From Janthinobacterium sp. 64 (GTDB lineage Bacteria; Pseudomonadota; Gammaproteobacteria; Burkholderiales; Burkholderiaceae_D), in NCBI RefSeq assembly GCF_002813325.1, contig NZ_PHUG01000001.1, positions 2,666,001-2,730,000 on the forward strand: a stretch of DNA of 64,000 nucleotides, in the 5' to 3' direction. The position numbers and the translations under genes are program-made. This document shows positions 17,990-27,165 of this stretch, in pieces (position 1 is the stretch's first letter; each line of letters opens with the position of its first letter). The notes below the pieces were generated by a model. That model saw only the letters and a program-made list of their open reading frames with translations, had not been told where the DNA came from and ran no database searches.

Positions 17990-19258
17990 ATGAAAATTCT
18001 GGTAGTCGGCTCTGGCGGCCGCGAACACGCCCTGGCCTGGAAACTGGCCCAGTCCGAACGCATACAGATGGTGTATGTCGCGCCGGGCAACGGCGGCACC
18101 GGGCGCGATGCGCGCCTGGTCAATCTCGACATCAGCGACCCGCAATTGCTGGCCGACTTCGTTCAGCAGGAACACATCGGCCTGACCGTCGTCGGTCCGG
18201 AAGTGCCGCTGGCGGCGGGCATCGTCAACCTGTTCCGCTCGCGCGGCCTGAAAATCTTCGGCCCGACGAAAGAAGCGGCGCAGCTGGAATCGTCGAAAGA
18301 CTTCGCCAAGGCCTTCATGCAGCGCCACGGCATCCCGACGGCCGCCTACCAGACGTTTTCCGACGTCGCGCCCGCGCATGCCTACATCGACGCCATGGGC
18401 GCGCCCATCGTCATCAAGGCTGACGGCCTGGCCGCCGGCAAGGGCGTGGTCGTTGCCATGACCCTGGAAGAAGCGCATCAGGCGGTCGACATGATGCTGT
18501 CCGATAACCAGTTCGGCGACGCCGGCGCGCGCATCGTCATCGAGGAATTCCTCGCCGGCGAAGAAGCGAGCTTCATCGTCATGTGCGACGGCAAGAACAT
18601 CCTGCCGCTGGCCACCAGTCAGGACCATAAACGCCTGAAGGACCACGACCAGGGCCCGAACACGGGCGGCATGGGCGCGTATTCGCCGGCACCGATCGTC
18701 ACGCCGGCCATGCATGCGCGCGTCATGCGCGAGATCATCGTGCCGACCATCCAGGGCATGGCCAAGGATGGCATCACGTTCACAGGCTTCCTGTACGCGG
18801 GCCTGATGATCGACGACAAGGGCACGCCGAAGACGCTGGAATTCAACTGCCGCATGGGCGACCCGGAAACGCAGCCGATCATGGCGCGCCTGAAGACCGA
18901 CCTGGTGACCGTCATGGAGCACGCCGTCAATGGCACGCTCGACGCCGTGGAACTGGAATGGGACCGCCGCACCGCTGTCGGCGTCGTGATGGCTGCCGCC
19001 GGCTACCCGGACGATCCCGTCAAGGGTACGCCAATCGGCGACATCCCGGCCGAAACGCCTGACTCCGTCACCTTCCATGCGGGCACCCGCATCGAGGGCG
19101 AACGCCTGGTCACCAACGGCGGGCGCGTACTGTGCGTGGTCGGCCTGGGCGACAGCATCAAGATGGCGCAAAAGCAGGCATATGAAACGGTGGAAAAAAT
19201 CCATTTCGACGGCGCGCAATACCGCCGCGACATCGGCTGGCGCGGCCTGAAGCACTAA
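17990..19258 (+). CDS. purD: phosphoribosylamine-glycine ligase
   Basis: Second step of purine synthesis: ATP-dependent joining of glycine to 5-phosphoribosylamine. 422 residues, normal for PurD. The N-terminal domain starts MKILVVGSGGREHALAWKL, the ATP-grasp core has PIVIKADGLAAGKGVVVA and the metal/ATP site EFNCRMGDPETQP. The ATG at 17990 follows GGTCCCT, with no strong Shine-Dalgarno. No other purine gene is close by, as is common in this lineage. Confidence 0.97.
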   Translation: MKILVVGSGGREHALAWKLAQSERIQMVYVAPGNGGTGRDARLVNLDISDPQLLADFVQQEHIGLTVVGPEVPLAAGIVNLFRSRGLKIFGPTKEAAQLESSKDFAKAFMQRHGIPTAAYQTFSDVAPAHAYIDAMGAPIVIKADGLAAGKGVVVAMTLEEAHQAVDMMLSDNQFGDAGARIVIEEFLAGEEASFIVMCDGKNILPLATSQDHKRLKDHDQGPNTGGMGAYSPAPIVTPAMHARVMREIIVPTIQGMAKDGITFTGFLYAGLMIDDKGTPKTLEFNCRMGDPETQPIMARLKTDLVTVMEHAVNGTLDAVELEWDRRTAVGVVMAAAGYPDDPVKGTPIGDIPAETPDSVTFHAGTRIEGERLVTNGGRVLCVVGLGDSIKMAQKQAYETVEKIHFDGAQYRRDIGWRGLKH

Positions 19259-19271
19259 GGTTGTTGGCACG

Positions 19272-19329
19272 CCGCTTGCGGCAAACGGCGGGGCCGGCGC
19301 GGAATGCATCCGCCCCGGCCCCGTTTGCA
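19272..19329 (+). terminator. long GC-rich hairpin after purD
   Basis: GCAAACGG...GGGGCCGG pairs with CCGGCCCC...CCGTTTGC around a loop near 19300. No T-run follows, so it is a candidate transcript end rather than a canonical terminator. Confidence 0.5.
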
Positions 19330-19391
19330 TAGGCGCGCCAGGAAAACGGGCCTTGCGCTAAGATTTTGCCTTTCAGACAAAGCTGCAGCCC

Positions 19392-20186
19392 ATGACCAGC
19401 CACCGCCACCCCGCCCTCGTCCAGGTGCGCCAACTGCGCCTGATCACGGACAATGAACTCGACGACGCCATCGACGAACTGGCGCTCCTCGCTCTGGACG
19501 AGGAGGACGACATCGACATGCCACGGCTGGCCGCCGGCGCGACTGCCGCCGAGGCCCTGGCATGGCTGCTGCGCACCGACCTGCTGCCGCAGGACGACTT
19601 CCTGCGGCGCGTACAGGAGCTGCCGCGCCGGCATGGCGGCGCGGCCCTGCTCGAACGCCAGCAACTGGCCGCCGACGCGCTCAAGCTGGTCAACGGCCAG
19701 GCCATCGACGCCCTGTACCACGAAGACCTGATCAGCCAGTGGCAGCGCGACGCCGCCCACGCCAGCCTGCCTGCGGACCGCCTGCTCGCCTCGCCGATTG
19801 ACGCCCTGCGCGACATGCTGCGGCAAGGCACCTTGACGGCGCAGCAATTCGAGTTACTGCGCACGCGCCAGCACGGCTCGGAGCTGGGCCGCATCATCGT
19901 CGATGGCGCCGCGCGCCAGGCGCGCCGCGAGCGCCCCGCCTATGCGCGCCCGGCAACCTGGGTGATGGCCGCGCTGCTGGTGCTGCTGCTGGCCTTTGCC
20001 GGCCGCGCCATCGTGGCCAGGCAGGCGCCCGCCCCCGCCGCCGCCCCTGCCACCGGGCAGGGCGTCGAACGGCCCGACTTGCAGCAGCGCGCCGCGCAGG
20101 CAGTCGAGAGTGCGCGCGTGCCCGGCGCCGGGACGGACCTGTCCATCACGGTGGTGCAGGACGGCGCCACGGCGCTTGCGCGCTGA
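19392..20186 (+). CDS. unknown single-pass membrane protein with SHOCT-like repeats
   Basis: 264 residues; I recognise no named family for the whole protein. The cytosolic part (residues 1-185) contains four short helical units of similar pattern: RLITDNELDDAIDEL, RTDLLPQDDFLRRVQEL, YHEDLISQWQRDA and RQGTLTAQQFELLRTRQ. The form 'hydrophobic-x-x-G/T/D-x-L-T/S-x-x-E/Q-F' recalls the SHOCT motif. One membrane segment follows (VMAALLVLLLAFAGRAIVA, about residues 197-215), then a short alanine/proline-rich tail. Codon use matches neighbours, which supports coding. The ATG at 19392 follows CTGCAGCCC, without a clear ribosome site. It stands between purD and hemF in the same direction. Confidence 0.7.
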   Translation: MTSHRHPALVQVRQLRLITDNELDDAIDELALLALDEEDDIDMPRLAAGATAAEALAWLLRTDLLPQDDFLRRVQELPRRHGGAALLERQQLAADALKLVNGQAIDALYHEDLISQWQRDAAHASLPADRLLASPIDALRDMLRQGTLTAQQFELLRTRQHGSELGRIIVDGAARQARRERPAYARPATWVMAALLVLLLAFAGRAIVARQAPAPAAAPATGQGVERPDLQQRAAQAVESARVPGAGTDLSITVVQDGATALAR

Positions 20187-20289
20187 AGCACAACACAAAC
20201 GCACGGCGCCAGCGCCGCGCTATCACAAAAACGCGTAACAGGGTACAATCCGTCCTTACTTTTTTATTTCGGCCTCGTCGGCCCACGCG

Positions 20290-21204
20290 ATGTCGTCAAC
20301 TCCCTCTCCTTCGGCCGTCAAGGCCTATTTGCTCGATTTGCAAAGCCGTATCGTGCAGGCGCTCGAAGCGCAGGACGGCAAGCCTTTCCTGACCGATGCC
20401 TGGCAGCGCCCCGAGGGCGGCGGCGGCATTTCGCGGCTGATCGAGGAAGGCAATGTGTTCGAGCGTGGCGGCGTGAATTTTTCGCACGTCACCGGCGCCG
20501 CACTGCCGCCATCGGCAGCGGCCGCGCGCCCTGAACTCGGTGGCAAGGCGTGGGAAGCGATGGGCGTGTCGCTGGTGCTGCATCCGCGTAATCCGTATGC
20601 GCCGACGGTGCACATGAACGTGCGCTTTTTCACCACCGTGAATGCCGATGGCGCCCCCGTATGGTGGTTCGGCGGCGGCATGGACCTGACGCCGTATTAT
20701 GGCGACGCGGGCGACGTGAAGCACTTTCACCAGGTATGCCATGATGCGCTGGCGCCGTTTGGCGCGCAGCTGCATCCGAAGTTCAAGCAGTGGTGCGACG
20801 ACTATTTCTACCTGAAGCACCGGCGCGAAGCGCGCGGCGCCGGCGGCATCTTCTTCGACGACTTCAATGCCCTGGGCTTTGACGACAGTTTCGCCATGAT
20901 GCGCAGCGCCGGCGACGCCTTCATCGACGCGTATGTGCCGATCCTGGCGCGCCGCAAGGATACGCCCTACGGCGAACGCGAACGCGATTTCCAGTGCTAC
21001 CGGCGCGGACGTTATGTCGAGTTCAACCTCGTGTTCGACCGCGGCACCCTGTTCGGCCTGCAGTCGGGCGGACGCACCGAGGCGATCCTGATGTCGATGC
21101 CGCCCGTGGTCAAGTGGCGCTACGACTGGCACCCGGAAGCGGGCAGTCCCGAAGCGGCGTTGTATACTGACTTCCTCGTGCATCGCGACTGGCTGCAGGC
21201 GTGA
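20290..21204 (+). CDS. hemF: oxygen-dependent coproporphyrinogen III oxidase
   Basis: Aerobic decarboxylation of coproporphyrinogen III to protoporphyrinogen IX in heme synthesis; cytosolic homodimer. 304 residues, as in E. coli. Family signature is complete: [55 protein letters not shown] and [30 protein letters not shown]. The stop overlaps the GTG start of nadD (GTGA), so the two are translationally coupled. Confidence 0.98.
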   Translation: MSSTPSPSAVKAYLLDLQSRIVQALEAQDGKPFLTDAWQRPEGGGGISRLIEEGNVFERGGVNFSHVTGAALPPSAAAARPELGGKAWEAMGVSLVLHPRNPYAPTVHMNVRFFTTVNADGAPVWWFGGGMDLTPYYGDAGDVKHFHQVCHDALAPFGAQLHPKFKQWCDDYFYLKHRREARGAGGIFFDDFNALGFDDSFAMMRSAGDAFIDAYVPILARRKDTPYGERERDFQCYRRGRYVEFNLVFDRGTLFGLQSGGRTEAILMSMPPVVKWRYDWHPEAGSPEAALYTDFLVHRDWLQA

Positions 21205-21872
21205 AGGAAGGCAGTACGGCATGCGTGGCGCTACTCGGTGGCAGCTACGATCCGGTGCACATGGGCCATGTCGCGCTGGGCACGCATTTTTCCAGCCTGC
21301 TGCACGCCGATGAGCTGCGCGTGATTCCGGCGGGCGCGCCATGGCAAAAGAGCAAGCTGGGCGCCACCGGCCAGCAGCGCGCCGAGATGGCCAGCCTGGC
21401 GTTTGCCGGCTTGCCGCTGCCGGTGGTGATCGACCACCAGGAAATCGAGCGCAGCGAACATGGCCAGGCCAGCTACACCATCGATACCTTGCGCCAGGTA
21501 CGCGCCGAGCTGGGAGCGCGCGCTTCCATCGTTTTTTTGATGGGCGCCGACCAGCTGCAGCGGCTCGCGACATGGCGCGAATGGCAGCAATTATTTGAAT
21601 ACGCGCATATCTGCGTCGCGGCCCGCCCAGGCTTCGCGCTGAATGACACAGCAGTACCGCAAGTGGTCGCCGACGAATTTTCGCGCCGCCTGGGGTCGCT
21701 GGACAGCATCCGCAACACGCCGCACGGTCTGACTTATCTGGCACAGGACTTCGCGGTGGATATCTCCGCCACCGAAATACGTGCGGCATTACAACGGGGG
21801 AATCGGGCAAACTCGCTTGTTTCCCCGCTAGTGCTAGACTATATTGAACAACATAATTTATACAAAAGCTAA
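21201..21872 (+). CDS. nadD: nicotinate-nucleotide adenylyltransferase
   Basis: Adenylates nicotinate mononucleotide to deamido-NAD in NAD synthesis. 223 residues. The nucleotidyltransferase motif [11 protein letters not shown] (near residues 13-23) and the C-terminal ISATEIR are both present. Start is the GTG at 21201, inside the GTGA overlap with the hemF stop; a later ATG would remove the nucleotide-binding strand. The stop is immediately followed by the ATG of rsfS, without a spacer. This nadD-rsfS-rlmH order is widespread in bacteria. Confidence 0.96.
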   Translation: MKEGSTACVALLGGSYDPVHMGHVALGTHFSSLLHADELRVIPAGAPWQKSKLGATGQQRAEMASLAFAGLPLPVVIDHQEIERSEHGQASYTIDTLRQVRAELGARASIVFLMGADQLQRLATWREWQQLFEYAHICVAARPGFALNDTAVPQVVADEFSRRLGSLDSIRNTPHGLTYLAQDFAVDISATEIRAALQRGNRANSLVSPLVLDYIEQHNLYKS

Positions 21873-22559
21873 ATGGACATCAAAAAACTGCAAACCCTCG
21901 TCGTTGACGCCCTTGAAGACGTCAAAGGCCAAGACATCGCCGTCTTCGAAACGAGTCACCTGACCAGCCTGTTCGATCGCATCGCGATCGTCTCCGGTAC
22001 CTCGAACCGTCAAACCAAGGCGCTGGCCGCCTCGGTGCGCGACAAGGTCAAGGACGCCGGCGGCCAGATCATCGGCATGGAAGGCGAGGAAACGGGTGAA
22101 TGGGTGCTGGTCGATCTGGGCGACATGATCGTCCACATCATGCAAGCACCTATCCGCGCCTACTACCGCCTGGAAGAAATCTGGGGCGACACCCCGATCA
22201 AGCTCGGTGCCGCCAAGCGCGCGCCGAAAAAAGCCAGCGACGACGAGCCGAAGAAAATCAGCGGCCATCTGGCAGCGAGCAAGGCCAAGGTCGAAGTTTC
22301 GCCCGTGATCGAAAAGAAAGCACCAGCGAAGAAAGCCACGGCAGCCACCGCCGCGAAAAAAGCCCCGGCGAAAAAAGCCGCCTCGAAAGCTGTCGGCAAG
22401 ACCGTGAAAATCGCGCCGACCAAGACCGAAGCGGCTGCCGTGAAAGCATTGAAAGCGCTGCCAGAGAAAAAAGTGCGCACCCCGCGCGCGGCCAAACCGG
22501 CAGCCGATGCTGCACCGGCAAAAACCGTGATCAAGCGTATCAAAAAAGTCGAAGCGTAA
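21873..22559 (+). CDS. rsfS: ribosomal silencing factor RsfS with long basic tail
   Basis: Binds ribosomal protein uL14 and blocks subunit joining when nutrients are scarce. Residues 1-115 are the RsfS domain (VVDALEDVKGQDIAVFETSH, IVSGTSNRQTKALA, GEWVLVDLGDMIVHIM, YYRLEEIW). Standard RsfS is 105-130 residues; this one has 228. From about residue 116 a Lys/Ala/Pro-rich tail follows with repeated KKAPAKKA blocks, like histone H1 or AlgP. The tail probably interacts with nucleic acid; that part is inference. rlmH starts six bases after the stop. Confidence 0.95.
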   Translation: MDIKKLQTLVVDALEDVKGQDIAVFETSHLTSLFDRIAIVSGTSNRQTKALAASVRDKVKDAGGQIIGMEGEETGEWVLVDLGDMIVHIMQAPIRAYYRLEEIWGDTPIKLGAAKRAPKKASDDEPKKISGHLAASKAKVEVSPVIEKKAPAKKATAATAAKKAPAKKAASKAVGKTVKIAPTKTEAAAVKALKALPEKKVRTPRAAKPAADAAPAKTVIKRIKKVEA

Positions 22560-22565
22560 GCCTCG

Positions 22566-23036
22566 ATGCAGCTCATCATCGCTGCGGTCGGCCATAAAAT
22601 GCCGGCCTGGATAGAGACGGGCTTCGCGGAATACGCGAAGCGCATGCCGCCGGAATTGCGCATCGTGCTGAAAGAAATCAAGCCGGTGGAGCGTTCCGGC
22701 AGCAAGACCGCCGCTACGGCGATGGCGCTGGAACGTGAACGTATCGAAGCCGTCCTGCCCAAGGGCGTGCGCATCATCGCCCTCGACGAACGCGGCAAGG
22801 ACCTGACCAGCGTCGGCCTGTCGCAGCAGTTGATGGCGTGGCAGCAGGATGGCCGCGACACCGCCTTTTTGATCGGCGGCGCCGACGGCCTCGATCCGCA
22901 GCTCAAGGCGCGTGCCGAAGGCATGCTGCGCATTTCCAGCATGACCCTGCCGCACGGCGTGGTGCGCGTGATCCTCGCCGAGCAGCTGTATCGTGCCTGG
23001 TCGATCACGCAAAACCACCCCTATCACCGCGTCTGA
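22566..23036 (+). CDS. rlmH: 23S rRNA (pseudouridine1915-N3)-methyltransferase
   Basis: SPOUT methyltransferase that modifies pseudouridine 1915 in helix 69 of 23S rRNA. 156 residues, standard length. Features: start [20 protein letters not shown], the knot motif [19 protein letters not shown], and the C-terminal [23 protein letters not shown] that ends almost all RlmH proteins. It lies in the nadD-rsfS-rlmH-maf-rng series with only short gaps, an operon devoted to ribosome maturation and RNA processing. Confidence 0.98.
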   Translation: MQLIIAAVGHKMPAWIETGFAEYAKRMPPELRIVLKEIKPVERSGSKTAATAMALERERIEAVLPKGVRIIALDERGKDLTSVGLSQQLMAWQQDGRDTAFLIGGADGLDPQLKARAEGMLRISSMTLPHGVVRVILAEQLYRAWSITQNHPYHRV

Positions 23037-23044
23037 ACTCCCCC

Positions 23045-23665
23045 ATGAAAACGGCTGATCACAAGATCTACCTCGCTTCCAAAAGCCCGCGCCGGCGCGA
23101 ACTGCTGCGCCAGATCGGCATCGATTTCGAATTGCTGCTGCTGCGCAGCGACGGCCCGCGCGGCGCCGACGTCACCGAGGAAGTCCTTCCCGGTGAATCG
23201 GCGCTCGACTATGTCGCCCGCGTGTCGAATGAAAAAGCCGCCTTCGCATGGGACCTGGTGCGCCGCCGCCACCTGACAGCGCGCCCCGTGCTGGCGGCCG
23301 ACACCACCGTCACCATCGACGGCGTCATCCTCGGCAAGCCGGCCGACCGGGCGGAAGCTGTGGCGATGCTGCAGCAACTGTCGGGCCGCACGCATCAGGT
23401 ACTCACCTCGATCGCCGTGCACTACAAGGACTTCGCCGAGCAGCGCACGCAGGTGTCGCAAGTGCGCTTCGGCGTGCTCTCGCCCGCCTCGATCGCCGCC
23501 TACTGCGCCACGCCCGAGCCCTACGACAAGGCCGGCGGCTACGGCATCCAGGGCAGCGCCGCGCTGTTCGTCGAGCATATCGAAGGCAGCCATTCCGGCA
23601 TCATGGGCCTGCCCCTGTACGAAACTGCACAGTTGCTAAGACTGGCAGGTTTGCCCCTGCCCTGA
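23045..23665 (+). CDS. maf: Maf-type nucleoside triphosphate pyrophosphatase
   Basis: House-cleaning enzyme that hydrolyses non-canonical or dTTP/UTP nucleotides. 206 residues from the ATG at 23045, eight bases after rlmH. Motifs: IYLASKSPRRRELLRQIG with the phosphate-binding SxSPRR, the EVLPGESALDYV region, VLAADTTVTIDG, and YDKAGGYGIQG followed by IEGSHSGIMGLPL. The DKAG(G)YGIQG and IxGxxxNVMGLP-like elements place it with the YhdE subgroup. The same frame stays open upstream into rlmH, but the Maf homology begins at this ATG. Confidence 0.95.
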   Translation: MKTADHKIYLASKSPRRRELLRQIGIDFELLLLRSDGPRGADVTEEVLPGESALDYVARVSNEKAAFAWDLVRRRHLTARPVLAADTTVTIDGVILGKPADRAEAVAMLQQLSGRTHQVLTSIAVHYKDFAEQRTQVSQVRFGVLSPASIAAYCATPEPYDKAGGYGIQGSAALFVEHIEGSHSGIMGLPLYETAQLLRLAGLPLP

Positions 23666-23706
23666 TCGGGTATGATGTCATTCGTTGCCTCCACTTCCCC
23701 GCCTCC

Positions 23707-25170
23707 ATGAACGAAGACATCCTGATCAATATCACGCCGCAAGAAACGCGCGTCGCCCTCATCCTGCAGGGCGCCGTGCAGGAATTGCACATCGAGCGCA
23801 CGCTCACGCGCGGCCTGGCCGGCAATGTGTATTCCGGCAAAGTGGTGCGGGTGTTGCCGGGCATGCAATCGGCCTTCATCGACATCGGCCTGGAGCGCGC
23901 CGCGTTTTTGCACGTGGCCGACATCTGGGAAGCGCGCGGCCACGATGGCCAGAACGCCACGCCCGCTCCCATCGAAAAAATCCTCTTTGACGGCCAGGTG
24001 CTGACGGTGCAGGTGATCAAGGACCCGATCGGCACCAAGGGTGCGCGCCTGTCGACGCAGATTTCCATCGCCGGGCGCATGCTGGTGTACCTGCCGCAAG
24101 ACAAGCACATCGGTATCTCGCAGAAAATCGAGAAAGAAGCGGAACGCGAGCAATTGCGCGTGCGCCTGCAAAGCCTGCTGCCACCCGATGAAAAAGGCGG
24201 CTACATCGTGCGCACCATGGCCGAGGACGCGTCCGACGCGGACCTGAAGGCGGACGTCGACTACCTGAGAAAAACCTGGAGCACCATCACGCACGGCGCG
24301 CGCACGCGTCCCGCCACCAGCCTGCTGCACCAGGACTTGAGCCTGGCGCAGCGCGTGCTGCGCGACTTCGTCGGCGATGAAACGGCCACCATCCAGGTCG
24401 ACTCGCGCGAAAACTATGTGAAACTGCGCGAATTCGCGGAAATCTACACGCCCAGCGAACTGACGCGCCTGCAGCACTACACGGGCGAGCGCCCATTGTT
24501 CGACCTGTATGGCGTGGAAGAAGAAATCTTGCGCGCGCTGGGCCGCCGGGTCGATCTGAAATCGGGCGGCTACCTGATCGTCGACCAGACGGAAGCGATG
24601 ACCACCATCGACGTCAATACGGGCGGTTTTGTGGGCGGGCGCAATTTCGCCGACACGATTTTCAAGACCAACCTGGAAGCGGCGCACGCCATCGCGCGCC
24701 AGCTGCGCCTGCGCAACCTGGGCGGCATCATCATCCTCGACTTCATCGACATGGACAATGCCGAGCATCGCAACGCCGTGCTGGCCGAGCTGAAACGCAC
24801 CTTGTCGCGCGACCGCACCAAGGTCTCGGTGAGCAATTTCTCGCCGCTGGGCCTGGTGGAAATGACGCGCAAGCGCACGCGCGAATCGCTGGCCCACATC
24901 CTGTGCGAACCGTGCCCCGCCTGCGCCGGCAAGGGACAAGTCAAGACTTCGCGCACGATCTGCTATGAAATCCTGCGCGAACTGCTGCGCGAAGCGAAAC
25001 AGTTCAACCCGCGCGAGTTCCGCATCCTCGCCTCGCAGGAAGTCGTCGATTTGTTCCTGGAAGAAGAATCGCAGCACCTGGCCATGCTCGGTGACTTCAT
25101 CGGCAAGAAAATCTCGCTGCAGGTGGAGAATGCCTACCACCAGGAGCAGTACGACGTCATCCTGATGTAG
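23707..25170 (+). CDS. rng: ribonuclease G
   Basis: Endoribonuclease of the RNase E/G family, matures the 5' end of 16S rRNA and degrades mRNA. 487 residues, the usual Rng length. N-terminal MNEDILINITPQETRVALI, the S1 domain (NVYSGKVVRVLPGMQSAFIDIG), the catalytic metal site in MTTIDVNTGGFVG and IIILDFIDMD, and the zinc-link cysteines in CEPCPACAGKG are all visible. There is no long C-terminal scaffold as in RNase E. The ATG at 23707 matches the family start; the frame is open far upstream by chance. Confidence 0.96.
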   Translation: MNEDILINITPQETRVALILQGAVQELHIERTLTRGLAGNVYSGKVVRVLPGMQSAFIDIGLERAAFLHVADIWEARGHDGQNATPAPIEKILFDGQVLTVQVIKDPIGTKGARLSTQISIAGRMLVYLPQDKHIGISQKIEKEAEREQLRVRLQSLLPPDEKGGYIVRTMAEDASDADLKADVDYLRKTWSTITHGARTRPATSLLHQDLSLAQRVLRDFVGDETATIQVDSRENYVKLREFAEIYTPSELTRLQHYTGERPLFDLYGVEEEILRALGRRVDLKSGGYLIVDQTEAMTTIDVNTGGFVGGRNFADTIFKTNLEAAHAIARQLRLRNLGGIIILDFIDMDNAEHRNAVLAELKRTLSRDRTKVSVSNFSPLGLVEMTRKRTRESLAHILCEPCPACAGKGQVKTSRTICYEILRELLREAKQFNPREFRILASQEVVDLFLEEESQHLAMLGDFIGKKISLQVENAYHQEQYDVILM

Positions 25171-25172
25171 CC

Positions 25173-25949
25173 ATGCCGGGCACCACCGCCTTCTGGCGCG
25201 ACCCGCTTCTCCCCCACGTGGAGAGCCGGCGCGCCTGCCACAGCCGGGCGTGCTACAAGCCGCACAGCCATCCCACGTTTTCGATTGGCGCCGTCGACGC
25301 TGGCGGCAGCATCTTCACGGGCAGCAAAGACGGCAAGGTCGCCCTCGGCATTGGCAGCCTGGTGCTGGTGCCGGCCGGCTGCGTGCACGCCTGCAATCCC
25401 CTGCCTGACGCCCTGTGGAGCTACCAGATGCTGCATCTCGATGCGCGGTGGCTGCAGGCACACGCGCCGGCGCTCGATGGCGACACGGCGCGCGTGCTGC
25501 ATTGCCCTGTGCTGTACGCGCAGTTTTGCGTCATGCATGCGCTGCTGTTTTCAAGCGCCGGCGCAGCAGAAAAGGATGCGGCGCTGCTGGCCTTCCTGGG
25601 CGCTTGCGCCGATACCCGTGCAGACCTGCTGCCTTCGGAACGCAAGCCCGTGCCGCTGCACCTGGCGCCCGTGCTCGAAGCGCTGCAGACGCAGCCCTCG
25701 GCCAGCCTGCGGCAACTGGCGCAAGCGGCGGGCCTGAGCCCGTATCAATTGATCCGTGCTTTTCGCGCCGCCACGGGCATGACGCCGCACGCCTACCAGT
25801 TGAATGCCCACGTCAACCGCGCGCGCAGCCGCTTGCAGGCTGGGACGGCGCTGGCGCAGCTGGCGCATGAGCTGGGTTTTGCCGACCAGAGTCATCTGCA
25901 GCGCGTCTTCAAGGCGCATGCGGGCATCACGCCGGGACGCTATCGCTAG
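25173..25949 (+). CDS. AraC-family transcriptional regulator
   Basis: 258 residues with an N-terminal cupin-like sensing domain (KPHSHPTFSIGAVDAGG, then VLVPAGCVHACNP) and a C-terminal double helix-turn-helix (residues about 165-255: SLRQLAQAAGLSPYQLIRAFRAATG, LAQLAHELGFADQSHLQRVFKAHAG). Starts two bases after the rng stop. The lysE-type gene follows in the same direction after 74 bases, and regulators of this layout often control the adjacent LysE exporter; that link is inference. Confidence 0.9.
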   Translation: MPGTTAFWRDPLLPHVESRRACHSRACYKPHSHPTFSIGAVDAGGSIFTGSKDGKVALGIGSLVLVPAGCVHACNPLPDALWSYQMLHLDARWLQAHAPALDGDTARVLHCPVLYAQFCVMHALLFSSAGAAEKDAALLAFLGACADTRADLLPSERKPVPLHLAPVLEALQTQPSASLRQLAQAAGLSPYQLIRAFRAATGMTPHAYQLNAHVNRARSRLQAGTALAQLAHELGFADQSHLQRVFKAHAGITPGRYR

Positions 25950-26023
25950 GTCTGCAATTTTCTTCAATACGCGCCAGCGGCAGCATTGCATACTCGCCTC
26001 CTTATCGTTCAGGAGCGCAAGCC

Positions 26024-26650
26024 ATGCAGGACTTTTTATTGATCGCCGCCGCCCACTTTCTGTCCCTGCTGTCACCCGGTCCCGATTTTTTCCTGATCGC
26101 GCGCACCTCGCTGGCCCACGGCTGGCGCGGCGCCGCCGGCACGTGCGTGGGCATTACCGTGGCCAATGCGGTGTTTATCGTGGCGGCGTTTGCGGGACTA
26201 TCGGTGCTCAAGGCGGGCAGTACGGCATTCATGCTGGTGCGGCTGGCCGGATGCGCGTATCTGCTGTACCTGGGCTGGCTGTTCCTGCGCCATGCGGGCA
26301 AGAGCAACCTGGAAGCCGCGCCCGCCACCGGCAAGGCGCGCTGGCGCGGCGGTGTCGCGATGGGGTTTGTCTCCGCCATCCTGAACCCGAAAAATGCGCT
26401 GTTCTACGTCAGCCTGGCCACCGTGCTGGCCGCCAGGCAGACGAGTCCCGTTGCGATGGCAGCGTATGGCGCGTGGATGGTCGTTGCCGTGCTGGCGTGG
26501 GATATGGCGGTGGCGCTGGCCATCGGCAGCAGCGCCCTGCGCCAGCGCTTTGCGCGCGCGCTGCCGCTGCTGGAACGGCTGTCGGGCGTGATGCTGATCG
26601 TGCTGGCGGTGGTGCTGTTGGCGGATCAGGCCGGCAATGGATCCAGGTAA
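26024..26650 (+). CDS. LysE/RhtB-family amino-acid exporter
   Basis: 208-residue inner-membrane protein with six hydrophobic helices. The start (DFLLIAAAHFLSLLSPGPDFFLIARTSLAHGW) has the conserved SPGPD motif, and the middle has FVSAILNPKNALFYVS, both typical of the LysE/RhtB group that exports amino acids or homoserine lactones. CAGGAG stands about nine bases before the ATG. Its 3' end overlaps the convergent unknown gene by 25 bases. The AraC-type gene before it is the likely regulator. Confidence 0.9.
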   Translation: MQDFLLIAAAHFLSLLSPGPDFFLIARTSLAHGWRGAAGTCVGITVANAVFIVAAFAGLSVLKAGSTAFMLVRLAGCAYLLYLGWLFLRHAGKSNLEAAPATGKARWRGGVAMGFVSAILNPKNALFYVSLATVLAARQTSPVAMAAYGAWMVVAVLAWDMAVALAIGSSALRQRFARALPLLERLSGVMLIVLAVVLLADQAGNGSR

Positions 26651-27165
26651 AACACGGCATACACTTTCAAGGGCGTCGTTTCCGTCGCCTTTTCCGAGCG
26701 CACGACGGAGCAGTCGTCGGCGGCCAGGCTGCGCCAGTTCTGGATGCCCGCCTTGGCGAACATCGCGTGCGCCGGGGCATTTGCGGCCAGGTCCAGCACC
26801 AGGCAGGCGTTGCGCGGGCCGGCGCCGTAGTTGACGGCGCGGATCTCGATGCCGAAGGTCGTCATCCACGGTTCCCACAGGCCTTTTTCCTTGCCAGCGG
26901 CCATGCGCTCCAGCATTTCGCCAAAGCTCAAGCCTTTCTTGACGGTATCGCGCAGTGCTTGCAACGACGGCGCCAGGCGGGGATCGGGCTGCTTGTTGCC
27001 AGCGCGAATTTCGGCGATCGCCTTCAATTCCTTGATGATGGCCGCATCGCGCTCCGTGTAGTCGCGCATGCGCGCGTAAAACTCGGCGTCGAGAAAGGGA
27101 TTGACGGTCAGCTTGGCGACGCCCTCTTCGCGGCGTTTCGGGGAAGGCGTGGTGGTTTTTGTCAT
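26626..27165 (-). CDS. unknown cytosolic protein, 179 residues
   Basis: I do not recognise a named family. From the ATG at 27165 the protein begins with a Thr/Lys-rich stretch (MTKTTTPSPKRREEG), then a helical segment rich in charged residues (DAEFYARMRDYTERDAAIIKELK), and a compact C-terminal domain with WEPWMTTFGIEIRAVNYG, ACLVLDLA and VYAVFYLDPLPA. No signal peptide or membrane segment is seen. Upstream in-frame starts (27189, 27213) are possible; none has a ribosome site. It is convergent with the exporter gene and overlaps its last 25 bases. Confidence 0.72.
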   Translation of the reverse strand: MTKTTTPSPKRREEGVAKLTVNPFLDAEFYARMRDYTERDAAIIKELKAIAEIRAGNKQPDPRLAPSLQALRDTVKKGLSFGEMLERMAAGKEKGLWEPWMTTFGIEIRAVNYGAGPRNACLVLDLAANAPAHAMFAKAGIQNWRSLAADDCSVVRSEKATETTPLKVYAVFYLDPLPA

